Positions 26,609 to 34,714 of a stretch of 64,000 nucleotides of DNA are shown here, one piece after another. The stretch is taken from the NCBI GenBank assembly GCA_050251195.1, contig JBFWNG010000002.1, positions 372,001-436,000 on the forward strand. The letters are read 5' to 3'. A program made the position numbers and the translations under genes. The stretch comes from JBFWNG01 sp050251195. Lineage in GTDB: Bacteria > Bdellovibrionota_B > Oligoflexia > Oligoflexales > Oligoflexaceae. The notes under the pieces were generated by a model. It saw only the letters and a program-made list of their open reading frames with translations, had not been told where the DNA came from and did no database searches. The stretch's first letter is position 1, and every line of letters starts with the position of its first letter.

Positions 26609-27843
26609 GGATTAAACATTTGATCCTTAATCAGACAATTGCCGAGATCGCTATAGCAGTCGATAATAACTTCGCGTGTAACCTTTGTTCCGGTTGCGCG
26701 AAGAATTCGCTCCGAGAGACAGCCTTTTTCAAGAATCATTTCAAAATTCTTCTTGTAAGCATGCAGGGGATAACTTGTGCTTTCTAATTTCATGCCGACC
26801 TTCGTCCAAAGATCTTTAACGGACAAGCTTTCGCTCAATCCTAAAGTGGCGAGATAACCTTTATCTTCTATTATGAAAGAGGATCCTTGTTCCAGAACCC
26901 CGTCCAAGATACCGCGCAGGCTGGTTTCCGCGATTTGAGATTGCTGAGCGAAGGTGGAACATGTCTCTTCGACAAGACTTTGAATGAGAGAAACGACGGC
27001 TGAGATAATAGTAAAATCGGCTTTGGGGCATTCTTGAATATCGAGAAGCCGGATTTCGATGGCGTTTCGCATGAAGCGGGCAATTGCCGCTCGTGAATTA
27101 AGCCATTCGTGCTGAAGTATCCCCTCCGGGTCCTGGGGAGATATTTCGCGCCACATTGGCTTCAAAATTTTCTCTTCATAATCTGCTTTGGTGAATACTC
27201 TCTCCGGAATGCCGAGCCCAAGTATCGAGGGAATGCGCCTCTGGTTTTGAAGGTAGAAATGGAGTCGCGAATCGAGGTACGGCCCACGTTTTCCTCCAAC
27301 GAAAGGAGACGAGGCGGCAAGGGTGGGAAGAATCGGTAGAACCAAACGAATCGCGGCATGGAGTTTGCCAAATTCCTTGTCGTCGTAAAATGGCAAATTT
27401 ATGTGAATGCTTTGGAGATTTGACCAGCCGTGCCCTTGACAGTTGAATATCTTGTCATAGGCGTTGTAAACAACGGCATTGTCGTGAACCCATAGCTTTG
27501 TTTCTGTTTCGGGATCAAAAAGGGGATGCATCGCCGTTGGCAGGAGCCTGCAGTTCCACTCAGCGGCGGCCTTGTTCATGTTGACAATGGCTTTGGACAT
27601 TTCTTGGTGGAGTCGAACGAGGTCTTTGGCAGGACCGTTCGATTTTGCTTCGATGACGTGCATCACAAGTTCGTTTGACCAGGCGACTTCGCCGAGTTCA
27701 ATGTCGCTCGTTGGCTCGCCCGCAACATCCTCGAGAATCTTGTCGCAGATAGGACGAACTTTCAATGTCGCTCGATCGACGATCATGTACTCAAGTTCTA
27801 TTCCGTATCCCTCGAAGAGGTGCAGTCTAAAACCGTCACTCAC
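26605..27843 (-). CDS. GCS2-family carboxylate-amine ligase
   Basis: This 412-residue enzyme is of the glutamate-cysteine ligase 2 superfamily, which has a glutamine-synthetase-like fold and forms amide or peptide bonds with ATP. The first strand FEGYGIELEYMIVD carries the acidic metal ligands. SIHINLPF, SRAAIARFMRNAIEIRLLD and the Arg-rich helix are typical of the family. It is the last gene of a three-gene operon and overlaps the ATP-grasp gene by 8 nt. In this gene neighbourhood type it is thought to add an amino acid, often glutamate or cysteine, to a small peptide or carboxylate. Classical glutathione synthesis is less likely, since no glutathione synthetase is adjacent. Confidence 0.85.
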   Translation of the reverse strand: MSDGFRLHLFEGYGIELEYMIVDRATLKVRPICDKILEDVAGEPTSDIELGEVAWSNELVMHVIEAKSNGPAKDLVRLHQEMSKAIVNMNKAAAEWNCRLLPTAMHPLFDPETETKLWVHDNAVVYNAYDKIFNCQGHGWSNLQSIHINLPFYDDKEFGKLHAAIRLVLPILPTLAASSPFVGGKRGPYLDSRLHFYLQNQRRIPSILGLGIPERVFTKADYEEKILKPMWREISPQDPEGILQHEWLNSRAAIARFMRNAIEIRLLDIQECPKADFTIISAVVSLIQSLVEETCSTFAQQSQIAETSLRGILDGVLEQGSSFIIEDKGYLATLGLSESLSVKDLWTKVGMKLESTSYPLHAYKKNFEMILEKGCLSERILRATGTKVTREVIIDCYSDLGNCLIKDQMFNP

Positions 27844-29302
27844 AGGTTATTCCTTTTGTTCTCATTTCCATTTTTTTGAGGAAGTATTCCATGATCAGTT
27901 TATATAAGCCGTCTTTGAGGATAAGGTCTTCACAACCAGAATCGATATTCGGATTGTCGTTTATCTCTATAATAAAATATTTGCCGTCTTTTTCTTTTAT
28001 GTCAATGCCGTATAAGCCTTTGCCGATGAACGAGGCGGCTTTGACAGCGACCGCAATCAGATCCTTGGGAACCCGATCTAGCGAAAATGTATCGGCTTCA
28101 CCGTCGATAACCTGGCCATTGTTGCTTTGTTTGTAAATTTGCCAATGGTTTCTGGCCATATGGTACTTACATGCATAGATGGCCTTGCCGTTCAGAATTC
28201 CAATTCTCCAGTCGAAACTGGTTTCGATATATTCTTGACCAATGACCAGATCCGAATCTTCAAGCATTTCGAAAAGTACTTTTTGAAGATCCTTTTGCTG
28301 CGTCACCTTGATAACACCTTGAGAAAAAGAGCTGTCGGGTCTTTTTAGAACAACGGGAAGGTGAATCTTCGAAGCAATCGATTCCAAGTTGTTTTTATGA
28401 ATATAGATGGTTTTTGGCGCGGGTATGTCATGCCGAGTGAAAAGCTCCGCAAGGTAAACCTTATTGGTACACTTCAGGATCGATGACGGGTCGTCTATGA
28501 CGAAAAGACCCAAGGCTTCCGCCTTTTGCGCAAATCGATACGTATAGTGGTTCACAGCAGTTGTCGTTCGGATAAAGAGGGCATCGAACTCCGCGAGGCG
28601 CGTCATATCGTCTTTAGTGATGAGCTCTGTTTCTATTTCAAGTTCGTCAGCTGCCTTGATAAATTTCTTGATTGCTTTCTCGTTGGAGGGAGGCAATTTT
28701 TCAGTGGGATCTACGAGAATTGCCAAGCTGAAGCGGGCGTTTGTGAGTTTTCGCGTGCTCAGACGCTTAACAAAGTATTCGGACGCAGAATCCTCTAAGT
28801 CGTCTCGATGGCTCTTGGGTACGTCTTTTAAAGCGATAGGGGCGATTTGTGTGATGCGCCATTTGTCCTTCTTTGCGAATTTTGTACGAATCAATGGAGC
28901 GTGAAATATCTTATGAAGTTCGTTCGTAAGACGATCATATTTTTTCGCCAGGCTTCTGCCGAAGTAGATACTCAGTTCAAATTCTTTGCCGCGGATGTCA
29001 GCCAAACTACTCTGGATTAAGTCGTCAAGCTCCTGCGATCTGATGCGGAGGAGGCTTTGTGACCTCATTTCCAAGACCGTTTCAACTGAAGGGATCGCTT
29101 TGTGCGACCTGGCTTGACCGAGCAAGGAGACGTAGTAGCCGGATTCCTGATAGTTGTAGGATCGGCATAGGTTAAATACTCTCGCACCTTTTTTGTCTTG
29201 ATATTTTGGGTTAGTCAGATAGTCGAAACTTGTTACAACGTCCACGCCGTTAACATTAAGTTTCCAATCTTCTAAATCATCAACTACCAAATAAATCTTC
29301 AT
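27836..29302 (-). CDS. RimK-type ATP-grasp ligase with RLAN domain
   Basis: This 488-residue protein has a C-terminal ATP-grasp fold related to RimK: the small domain, LPVVLKRPDSSFSQGVIKV (ATP-binding Lys), and DLVIGQEYI. The metal-binding end is GLYGIDIKEKDGKYFIIEINDNPNID. The first 200 residues match the RimK-like ATP-grasp N-terminal (RLAN) domain that accompanies this subfamily. RimK proteins ligate glutamate or related amino acids to a carboxylate end, on a peptide or protein. It sits 2 nt after the C39-like peptidase gene and overlaps the GCS2 gene, so the three act together. The acceptor substrate is not visible. Confidence 0.9.
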   Translation of the reverse strand: MKIYLVVDDLEDWKLNVNGVDVVTSFDYLTNPKYQDKKGARVFNLCRSYNYQESGYYVSLLGQARSHKAIPSVETVLEMRSQSLLRIRSQELDDLIQSSLADIRGKEFELSIYFGRSLAKKYDRLTNELHKIFHAPLIRTKFAKKDKWRITQIAPIALKDVPKSHRDDLEDSASEYFVKRLSTRKLTNARFSLAILVDPTEKLPPSNEKAIKKFIKAADELEIETELITKDDMTRLAEFDALFIRTTTAVNHYTYRFAQKAEALGLFVIDDPSSILKCTNKVYLAELFTRHDIPAPKTIYIHKNNLESIASKIHLPVVLKRPDSSFSQGVIKVTQQKDLQKVLFEMLEDSDLVIGQEYIETSFDWRIGILNGKAIYACKYHMARNHWQIYKQSNNGQVIDGEADTFSLDRVPKDLIAVAVKAASFIGKGLYGIDIKEKDGKYFIIEINDNPNIDSGCEDLILKDGLYKLIMEYFLKKMEMRTKGITCE

Positions 29303-29304
29303 GA

Positions 29305-29991
29305 CTACCGCTTTGGAGAAATGATGAGCAAGTTTGCGTCATAGGTCACCACCCCAAGCAGAATGGCGCATACGAGGTGATTGATATCGATTCTGTACGG
29401 ATCTTCTTTGTATGGATCTGTGATGTAAACCAAATTTTGTTTCTCATCAATCCCGTTGAGCACGACAAAATGCCCCGTCGGTTCCCCATGGATATCATCG
29501 TACTCTTGGGTATCGGGTCTTTCTCTCTTACATTTATAAAGATAAGTAGCGCTTAAGCCCGTGATGATGGGTTTGGATTGGAGCAGATAACGCCTGATGA
29601 GGTCGACGGTGAGATCCTCGAAAAAGAGATTTCCGCCTAGAGTCAAAAAGTCGGAATAGGCATTGATAGCATAGCTCAGTTTTTGGTTGGATTGTCGTAC
29701 TTGCTGACGCGCTTTAAGCTTTTGCTTGAACTGGTTGCGGTCGAGCTCAAACCATGTGGGATCGAATACCTTCAGATTGAAGGTGTAAATATCGGCGTCG
29801 TAGCCGTTTTTTAAGGCATGTACGCCGAGGTTGGCGGCGAGGGTGCCTCCCTCTTCGAGCATAGAAACGCCGGCAATAACACTGTCGAGCCCCACCGTGT
29901 CTTTGTAGAACTGATAAATTGCGTACAAACAAGTTGGGCCGCAGGTCAAATTGTCGGGTTGTCTAACGTTCGGTAATGGAATCTTCTTCAT
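29305..29991 (-). CDS. C39-like papain-fold peptidase
   Basis: This 228-residue cytoplasmic protein has the Peptidase_C39-like fold. The nucleophile is C17 in LTCGPTCLYAIYQFY, the catalytic His is H174 in GHFVVLNGID and the Asp is D192 in VYITDPY. There is no signal peptide and no ABC domain, unlike bacteriocin-processing C39 domains. It heads the operon with the RimK-type and GCS2-type ligases. It therefore probably trims or reverses the peptide or isopeptide bonds these make, or exposes the acceptor end. The ATG has no strong ribosome site. Confidence 0.85.
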   Translation of the reverse strand: MKKIPLPNVRQPDNLTCGPTCLYAIYQFYKDTVGLDSVIAGVSMLEEGGTLAANLGVHALKNGYDADIYTFNLKVFDPTWFELDRNQFKQKLKARQQVRQSNQKLSYAINAYSDFLTLGGNLFFEDLTVDLIRRYLLQSKPIITGLSATYLYKCKRERPDTQEYDDIHGEPTGHFVVLNGIDEKQNLVYITDPYKEDPYRIDINHLVCAILLGVVTYDANLLIISPKR

Positions 29992-30546
29992 GGTTCTTCA
30001 TGGCTTTTCGCAGTTCAAATTCGACCGGCCTTAAGGCCAGGTTCTGCTTAACGTTTTTGCGCAGAAACTACTATCAGCTTATATCAATTCCAGCCCCGAT
30101 ACTACGGTGTAGGAGAAAGGGGGGTGTAAGAAATTTGCCGAGAAATTTTTGCCGAGGGCTAATGGCAGAGGTCGTCAACGTCATTTACGGTAAAACGCGT
30201 GATGACTGTTTTTAGGGTAAAGGCGGAACGAACCAAGAATGATTTCTATTCCGCGTTTCCAAAGTTCCGCGCCTCCGCATTAAATGGGTAAAAACCTGGC
30301 ATATGGGTAACACTTTTTACCGGGCACATAGGTAACACTTTATCACGGCATATCTATGTCCGGGCTCTTCAATCTTTATCGCGGAGGCGCGGAACTTTGG
30401 AAACATGGAAGGACTTGATTTGAATTTTCTTTCTGTTCTTAGTGATTCGAATCCTTTGTTCCTTTTCAATTAAAAATTCCACCGTTTATATGTTCTATTC
30501 TGTAAAGATACGCTAAGATATCAATACAGTTAGGAGGAGTTTCACA
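29992..30546. other. Gene-free stretch with repeats
   Basis: These 555 bases separate the divergent peptidase operon and the heme-motif lipoprotein. No open frame in them looks like a gene. They contain two near-copies of TTTGCCGAG (around 30134-30158), a long inverted repeat (30249-30410, listed separately), and two direct copies of GGTAACACTT. Upstream of the lipoprotein the sequence is AT-rich, ending in a good ribosome site, AGGAGGAG. Confidence 0.6.
30249..30410. repeat. Long inverted repeat enclosing two GGTAACACTT copies
   Basis: A 24-bp segment at 30255-30278 (beginning GTTTCCAAAG, ending GCCTCCGC) recurs as a perfect reverse complement at 30381-30404. The match extends with two mismatches to 30 bp. 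Between the arms are two direct repeats of GGTAACACTT, at 30306-30315 and 30331-30340. The structure could be a miniature inverted-repeat element, an IS scar, or a large RNA hairpin. No transposase frame lies inside. Confidence 0.75.
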
Positions 30547-32331
30547 ATGAAGCGAATGAGCATTTGGCTGATGCTGTTGTTTTGGCTACAACTTGGTTGC
30601 CGAACAATGAACCAGAGCGGTGTCAAGGAAATAGGTGATGACGAGGCCACGTTGGTTAGTAAGATCAAGACAATTCTTGAAACAAACGGTTGTCCGACTT
30701 GCCACAACAACTACGGCAATCCCAATACTTTGAAAGATTGGGCGACTAAAACAAAAGTGACGGACGCCTTCGTTTCGCAAATGTCCTGGAACCCACCGGC
30801 TCCAGATCCCGTCAATATTAAAGGTATATATAGAGCCTATCCGAACTTTTTCGCGTCCTTTTTCCAGCGAGCCGACTTTACGACCGATGAAACGGCTTTG
30901 GGACAGTACGCTGCGAGGATACAACCTGCACCTCAAATGAAAATTGCCGACGATTCTTTCTACGAATTGAAAGATTTACTGACGCAGCTATCGGAGTTTA
31001 TTGACCCGGTGATTCGAGCCTGTACGACAAAAACATCGGAGGCCTACCTCGCGCACGTCCGCAAGATGAAAACCGAAGGCTGGAGCGCCAAGATTGGCCC
31101 TATGCTCAAAAGTTTTGGCTGCTCAAGCGGCAATTCCGATCCAAGTCAGTGTTTTGCCGATGCAACGAAGTTCCCGATTCATTCGGATCTGGTAAATCCG
31201 TCCTTGGACGTGGCTGGAACACGCGTACTCGAGGTCAGCGAGATCGGCTCGACGAGTTTCTGGACAAGATCGTCGCCTAGCGGTCGGTATATTGCAAACG
31301 GCGGACCTGCTCGCGTTGACGACGTAGAAAAGAAGATTCGATACCTAATCAAGGGAGCGAGTTACGATCCCGGATTTTTCCCAGATAACTCTGGTTTTAG
31401 TTTTCACGGATCGGGCGCTGTTTTCTGTTCGATGCAATCCTTGCGCGCAACAGGGGAGCCCACAGAATTTACCATGGGCGGAGCAACTTGGAAGGCATAC
31501 CAGATAGATCCAAAAAACAATAACATGTGCCTCACCCCGCGAGAAGGGTCGCCAACTGGGGATATATCAACATATCAGAGCCAAGGAATGGGGCCGAACA
31601 ACCGGGCTTATGTCGTGACAGGTTCACACCAGACTGACAGCGGAACGGGTGGCGGCGGAATGGACATGGATTTTGGTACTGGCAACTTGCAAGTGTACGA
31701 GCTCAAAAAGACGACTAACGGCTACGAGCCGGGGGAAGGGCCGGAGGTGAATTTCACTCTTCCCGGCGAGGGCGATTTCAGCGTTTCACCCTCAACGGAG
31801 TTTTTAGTGGGGCGGATCGCAGCAAAATCAGGGCCAAACCAACCTTCCAGCCAAATCGGATATATGACCCGATCTCTTTCCAACATGATGCAGCAGGGAC
31901 CCAACTATAATTCTGCCAACGATCCTACCGTTAGTGAATATTGCGTGAAGGGAATGGGGTCGAAACCTCAACTCTCGCTCGATGAAAGGTTCATTGCTTT
32001 CCATCAATACCAACAGGTCGGGGATGCGTTGGTCTCCGACATTTTCGTCATCGACGTCTTGCAGCCGGAGAAGGTTTTCAAAGTCACGAATTTTTCGGGC
32101 GGCGCTCAATTCGCAGGTCGGACCAAGGCGCTCTTTCCACATTTTAGAGCGGACGGCTGGCTATATTTCTTGCTTGAACCAACTGACGGTACAGGCGGCG
32201 GCGGCGGAAGCTGTGACGACAGCGAATCTTGCGGTCCTGACGGCCAAACCGGCGAAGAAGGTCCACCGACAGCGTATATGATGGCGAGCGATATAGCGCT
32301 CAAGATCGCAAAAGCTCATCCTCTTCCATAG
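30547..32331 (+). CDS. Lipoprotein with c-type heme motif and probable beta-propeller
   Basis: This 594-residue protein has signal peptide and lipobox LQLGC and GGAGGAG upstream of its ATG. Soon after the lipidated Cys comes ETNGCPTCHNNYG, a canonical CxxCH heme-c attachment site, so the N-terminal domain should carry covalent heme in the periplasm. The large remaining part contains repeated strand motifs (SPSGRYIANGG, SPSTEFLVGRI, SLDERFIAFHQ, FRADGWLYFL) like TolB/PD40 propeller blades, plus a Gly-rich low-complexity linker near the end. The adjacent CotH-like gene follows after 11 nt, so they form an operon. An electron-transfer or cargo-binding role is inferred. Confidence 0.82.
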   Translation: MKRMSIWLMLLFWLQLGCRTMNQSGVKEIGDDEATLVSKIKTILETNGCPTCHNNYGNPNTLKDWATKTKVTDAFVSQMSWNPPAPDPVNIKGIYRAYPNFFASFFQRADFTTDETALGQYAARIQPAPQMKIADDSFYELKDLLTQLSEFIDPVIRACTTKTSEAYLAHVRKMKTEGWSAKIGPMLKSFGCSSGNSDPSQCFADATKFPIHSDLVNPSLDVAGTRVLEVSEIGSTSFWTRSSPSGRYIANGGPARVDDVEKKIRYLIKGASYDPGFFPDNSGFSFHGSGAVFCSMQSLRATGEPTEFTMGGATWKAYQIDPKNNNMCLTPREGSPTGDISTYQSQGMGPNNRAYVVTGSHQTDSGTGGGGMDMDFGTGNLQVYELKKTTNGYEPGEGPEVNFTLPGEGDFSVSPSTEFLVGRIAAKSGPNQPSSQIGYMTRSLSNMMQQGPNYNSANDPTVSEYCVKGMGSKPQLSLDERFIAFHQYQQVGDALVSDIFVIDVLQPEKVFKVTNFSGGAQFAGRTKALFPHFRADGWLYFLLEPTDGTGGGGGSCDDSESCGPDGQTGEEGPPTAYMMASDIALKIAKAHPLP

Positions 32332-32342
32332 TTGAGCGCTAG

Positions 32343-33545
32343 ATGAATTTTCGTCGCTTGCGTGACGGTTCTATAATGATCTGCGGCCTTGCATTGGCTG
32401 GCTGCAGGTCGTTAGAGATTGCCGAATCGAGGCCTTTGGGGGCCGAAACCACTCCTACTTTGTTTAATGTACACTACCCGCTCGCACTTAAGCTTTCGGG
32501 ACCTTTCGACGAAGCGTTCAAGAAAGCGCGAGCCGGCGAAGAGATACAGCCGGGGGATGCTCGCGACGAAGGACCTTTTTCCGCGACTCTTAGCTTTAAT
32601 ATGCCTTCCGGCGAAAGCGTTAGTGTGGCAGCGCAGGCAAAGGTCCGGGGGCAATCCAGTCTGAAGGAATGTTCGTTTTCCAAAATGCGCTTCACAATTG
32701 CTGAAGACGCGGCGCCACAGTTTTTCTATCTTCCGCAGTTCAAACTTGGAACTCATTGCGTTACAAACCCAATCGTTACCTATACCCCAATTGGAAGGTT
32801 GCTCCAGGACATAGCAGCACATCGGGAGGCATTTGTTTATGCGCTACTCGAACGCTTGGGATTTGCCGTTCCAAAGAGCCGTTCGCTCGAGGTGGCTTAT
32901 GAGGATACATCTGAGTCTTCGCGTTGGAGCGACAGGGTGATAAAACGAAAAGCGTTTCTATTTGAGTTGATAAAGCCTGTCGTTGCGCGTTACGGATTTG
33001 CCGATTCTCGAGACGACGATGTTCCTTGGACTACGGAGGATCCTTCGAAGGTCGCTAAGCTTGAAACGAGCAAGATGATGTTCGCTCAAGCTTTAACGGG
33101 GAACTGGGATTGGCGGCTGACGTTAGATAAAGCTGAAATTGCCACCCGCAACGCGGAAGCGGCAGCTCAGGGGAAAACATTTTTGCACCAAAGAAACGTT
33201 GTTGTGTTTGTGAACGCCGACGGCACGCTCGTTCCTGTTCCTTCGGATTTTGATCTTGCGGTAATGGTTACCGGGAAGGTCAGAGATAGCGTGCTTGGCG
33301 ATAGTGTTTTTCCGACTGAAAAGAAAGAGGTGAGGCTTGCCGCACAAAATATTCTTAAGGCAAAAGAGTCTTTCGACTCATCCGTATTCGAAGAAACGAA
33401 GGCATTTTTTGTATCGAAGAAGAGCTTGATTGACTCTCTTGTCGCCAGTTATCCCCTCGATCCTGCCAGCCGCCAAATGATTCGGTCCCAAGTCCAGGCT
33501 TTTTACAAGGCGATGGACAAGGTATTAGCATCAGGGACGCCGTAG
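32343..33545 (+). CDS. CotH-like lipoprotein
   Basis: This 400-residue lipoprotein has the lipobox ALAGC. It has features reminiscent of the CotH kinase-like family: an early strand VRGQSSLKECSFSKMRF resembling the family's RGNSS motif, a helix RLLQDIAAHREAFVYALLERLG, NWDWRL, and a late PVPSDFDLAVMV with two Asp. CotH proteins are atypical kinases that phosphorylate secreted proteins; conservation of the actual catalytic residues here is uncertain. It lies 11 nt downstream of the heme-motif lipoprotein and should be cotranscribed. Alternatively it is an uncharacterised family with a similar motif order. Confidence 0.65.
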   Translation: MNFRRLRDGSIMICGLALAGCRSLEIAESRPLGAETTPTLFNVHYPLALKLSGPFDEAFKKARAGEEIQPGDARDEGPFSATLSFNMPSGESVSVAAQAKVRGQSSLKECSFSKMRFTIAEDAAPQFFYLPQFKLGTHCVTNPIVTYTPIGRLLQDIAAHREAFVYALLERLGFAVPKSRSLEVAYEDTSESSRWSDRVIKRKAFLFELIKPVVARYGFADSRDDDVPWTTEDPSKVAKLETSKMMFAQALTGNWDWRLTLDKAEIATRNAEAAAQGKTFLHQRNVVVFVNADGTLVPVPSDFDLAVMVTGKVRDSVLGDSVFPTEKKEVRLAAQNILKAKESFDSSVFEETKAFFVSKKSLIDSLVASYPLDPASRQMIRSQVQAFYKAMDKVLASGTP

Positions 33546-33607
33546 AAAATTCTTGCATTTGACAATGGAATCCCACAACATCGATCCAGTCTAGATCGGG
33601 GTTAGCT

Positions 33608-34279
33608 ATGCGCTTGTTTTTTGTCTTTCTTGTTTGTCTCTTTTCGTTGGAAGCCCTCGCTGACGTTGACGGATCTTTGAGAAAGATTGATGAGGGTCTG
33701 GAGCAATTGGACTCTGACGTTGGCGAGCAGAGTTTCACCCGAGCGCAAGCCGAGACCTATCTGAAGAGGCTCGAACAATCGAGCAGTTCGCTGACTTCAT
33801 CAATGAACGCAATTGCAAAGAAGACTGGAGTTCCTCTCCGTTCGGTGACGGCCCATTTTTGGGAAGCTCCTTGGCAAGACGAACCTAAGTCTTGGCAAGA
33901 GGTTCAAGAGGATAATTGGTTCTTCCTTGGTCCGACGTATTGGGGCTATCTTTCCCACAATGCAGGCTTTAAGCAAAAGTTTGGCATGGAAGCAGGGCTG
34001 AGTTTTCCGTGGTTGCGCGGCATAGACTTGAGCGTGAACTGGGGGTCGCTGTTCGACGACGACCGCGACTATGCGATGGGATATAGCTTGATGTTATATC
34101 TGACCCGGTATAAAGCCGGTTGGTATATAGGGGGAACGAACGTGAAGGATCATCCTTCTGACGGATTCGGCTTCTTCGGTTATCAGTTTGATCAGTTCTA
34201 CGTCAAAGTTGACATGATCCGGGGCCAACGTCCGGCTTTCAGCCCAATTCTAGCATATGGGTATAAGCTAAGGTTTTAG
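33608..34279 (+). CDS. Secreted outer-membrane-barrel-like protein
   Basis: This 223-residue protein has a Sec signal peptide (cleavage near EALAD). A helical stretch that could be a short coiled coil follows (about residues 25-75). After it come alternating aromatic strands rich in Gly and Tyr, ending in YGYKLRF, the terminal Phe typical of outer-membrane barrels. The ATG is preceded by CGGGG. No specific family is recognised. The gene is followed 14 nt later by yjbQ on the same strand. Confidence 0.7.
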   Translation: MRLFFVFLVCLFSLEALADVDGSLRKIDEGLEQLDSDVGEQSFTRAQAETYLKRLEQSSSSLTSSMNAIAKKTGVPLRSVTAHFWEAPWQDEPKSWQEVQEDNWFFLGPTYWGYLSHNAGFKQKFGMEAGLSFPWLRGIDLSVNWGSLFDDDRDYAMGYSLMLYLTRYKAGWYIGGTNVKDHPSDGFGFFGYQFDQFYVKVDMIRGQRPAFSPILAYGYKLRF

Positions 34280-34293
34280 GAGAAAGATTCCAG

Positions 34294-34713
34294 ATGAAGA
34301 TTTGGCAACATGAGATAAAGGTTCGTCCAAGGCGTCGCGGGCTCAATTCCATTACTGAGCAGGTTGCCGAGGCCTTTAAGCAAGTTACGTCGGTGAAGGA
34401 AGGTTTGCTCCACCTCTTCCTTAAGCACACCTCCGCTTCGCTCCTGATAAACGAAAATGCCGATCCTTCCGTGCAGACTGATCTCGAACGTTTTCTGTCG
34501 CACATGGTTCCCGAAACCTATCCTTATACGCATCGAGACGAAGGGCCTGACGATATGCCTGCCCACGTTAAGAACGCGTTTATTTCCTGCTCGCTTTCGA
34601 TCCCCGTTCAAGACGGAAAGCTTGCCTTGGGGACTTGGCAAGGTATTTTCCTTTGGGAGCATCGCGATCAGCTTCCAGAAAGACGCATAGTTTTGACGTT
34701 GATGTACTCTTAA
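34294..34713 (+). CDS. yjbQ: YjbQ (UPF0047) family protein
   Basis: This 139-residue protein matches the YjbQ/UPF0047 family over its whole length: GLLHLFLKHTSASLLINENADPSVQTDLERFL, YTHRDEGPDDMPAHVKNAF, and LGTWQGIFLWEHRD with the conserved His and Asp residues. The family includes a secondary thiamine-phosphate synthase activity, though its main role is unsettled. It is cytoplasmic and about the standard length. The stop is 1 nt from that of the convergent antiporter gene. Confidence 0.93.
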   Translation: MKIWQHEIKVRPRRRGLNSITEQVAEAFKQVTSVKEGLLHLFLKHTSASLLINENADPSVQTDLERFLSHMVPETYPYTHRDEGPDDMPAHVKNAFISCSLSIPVQDGKLALGTWQGIFLWEHRDQLPERRIVLTLMYS

Positions 34714-34714
34714 A

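Noticed and set aside
30249..30410. Possible CRISPR
   Set aside because: The repeats are inverted and single, with no spaced direct-repeat array or cas genes.
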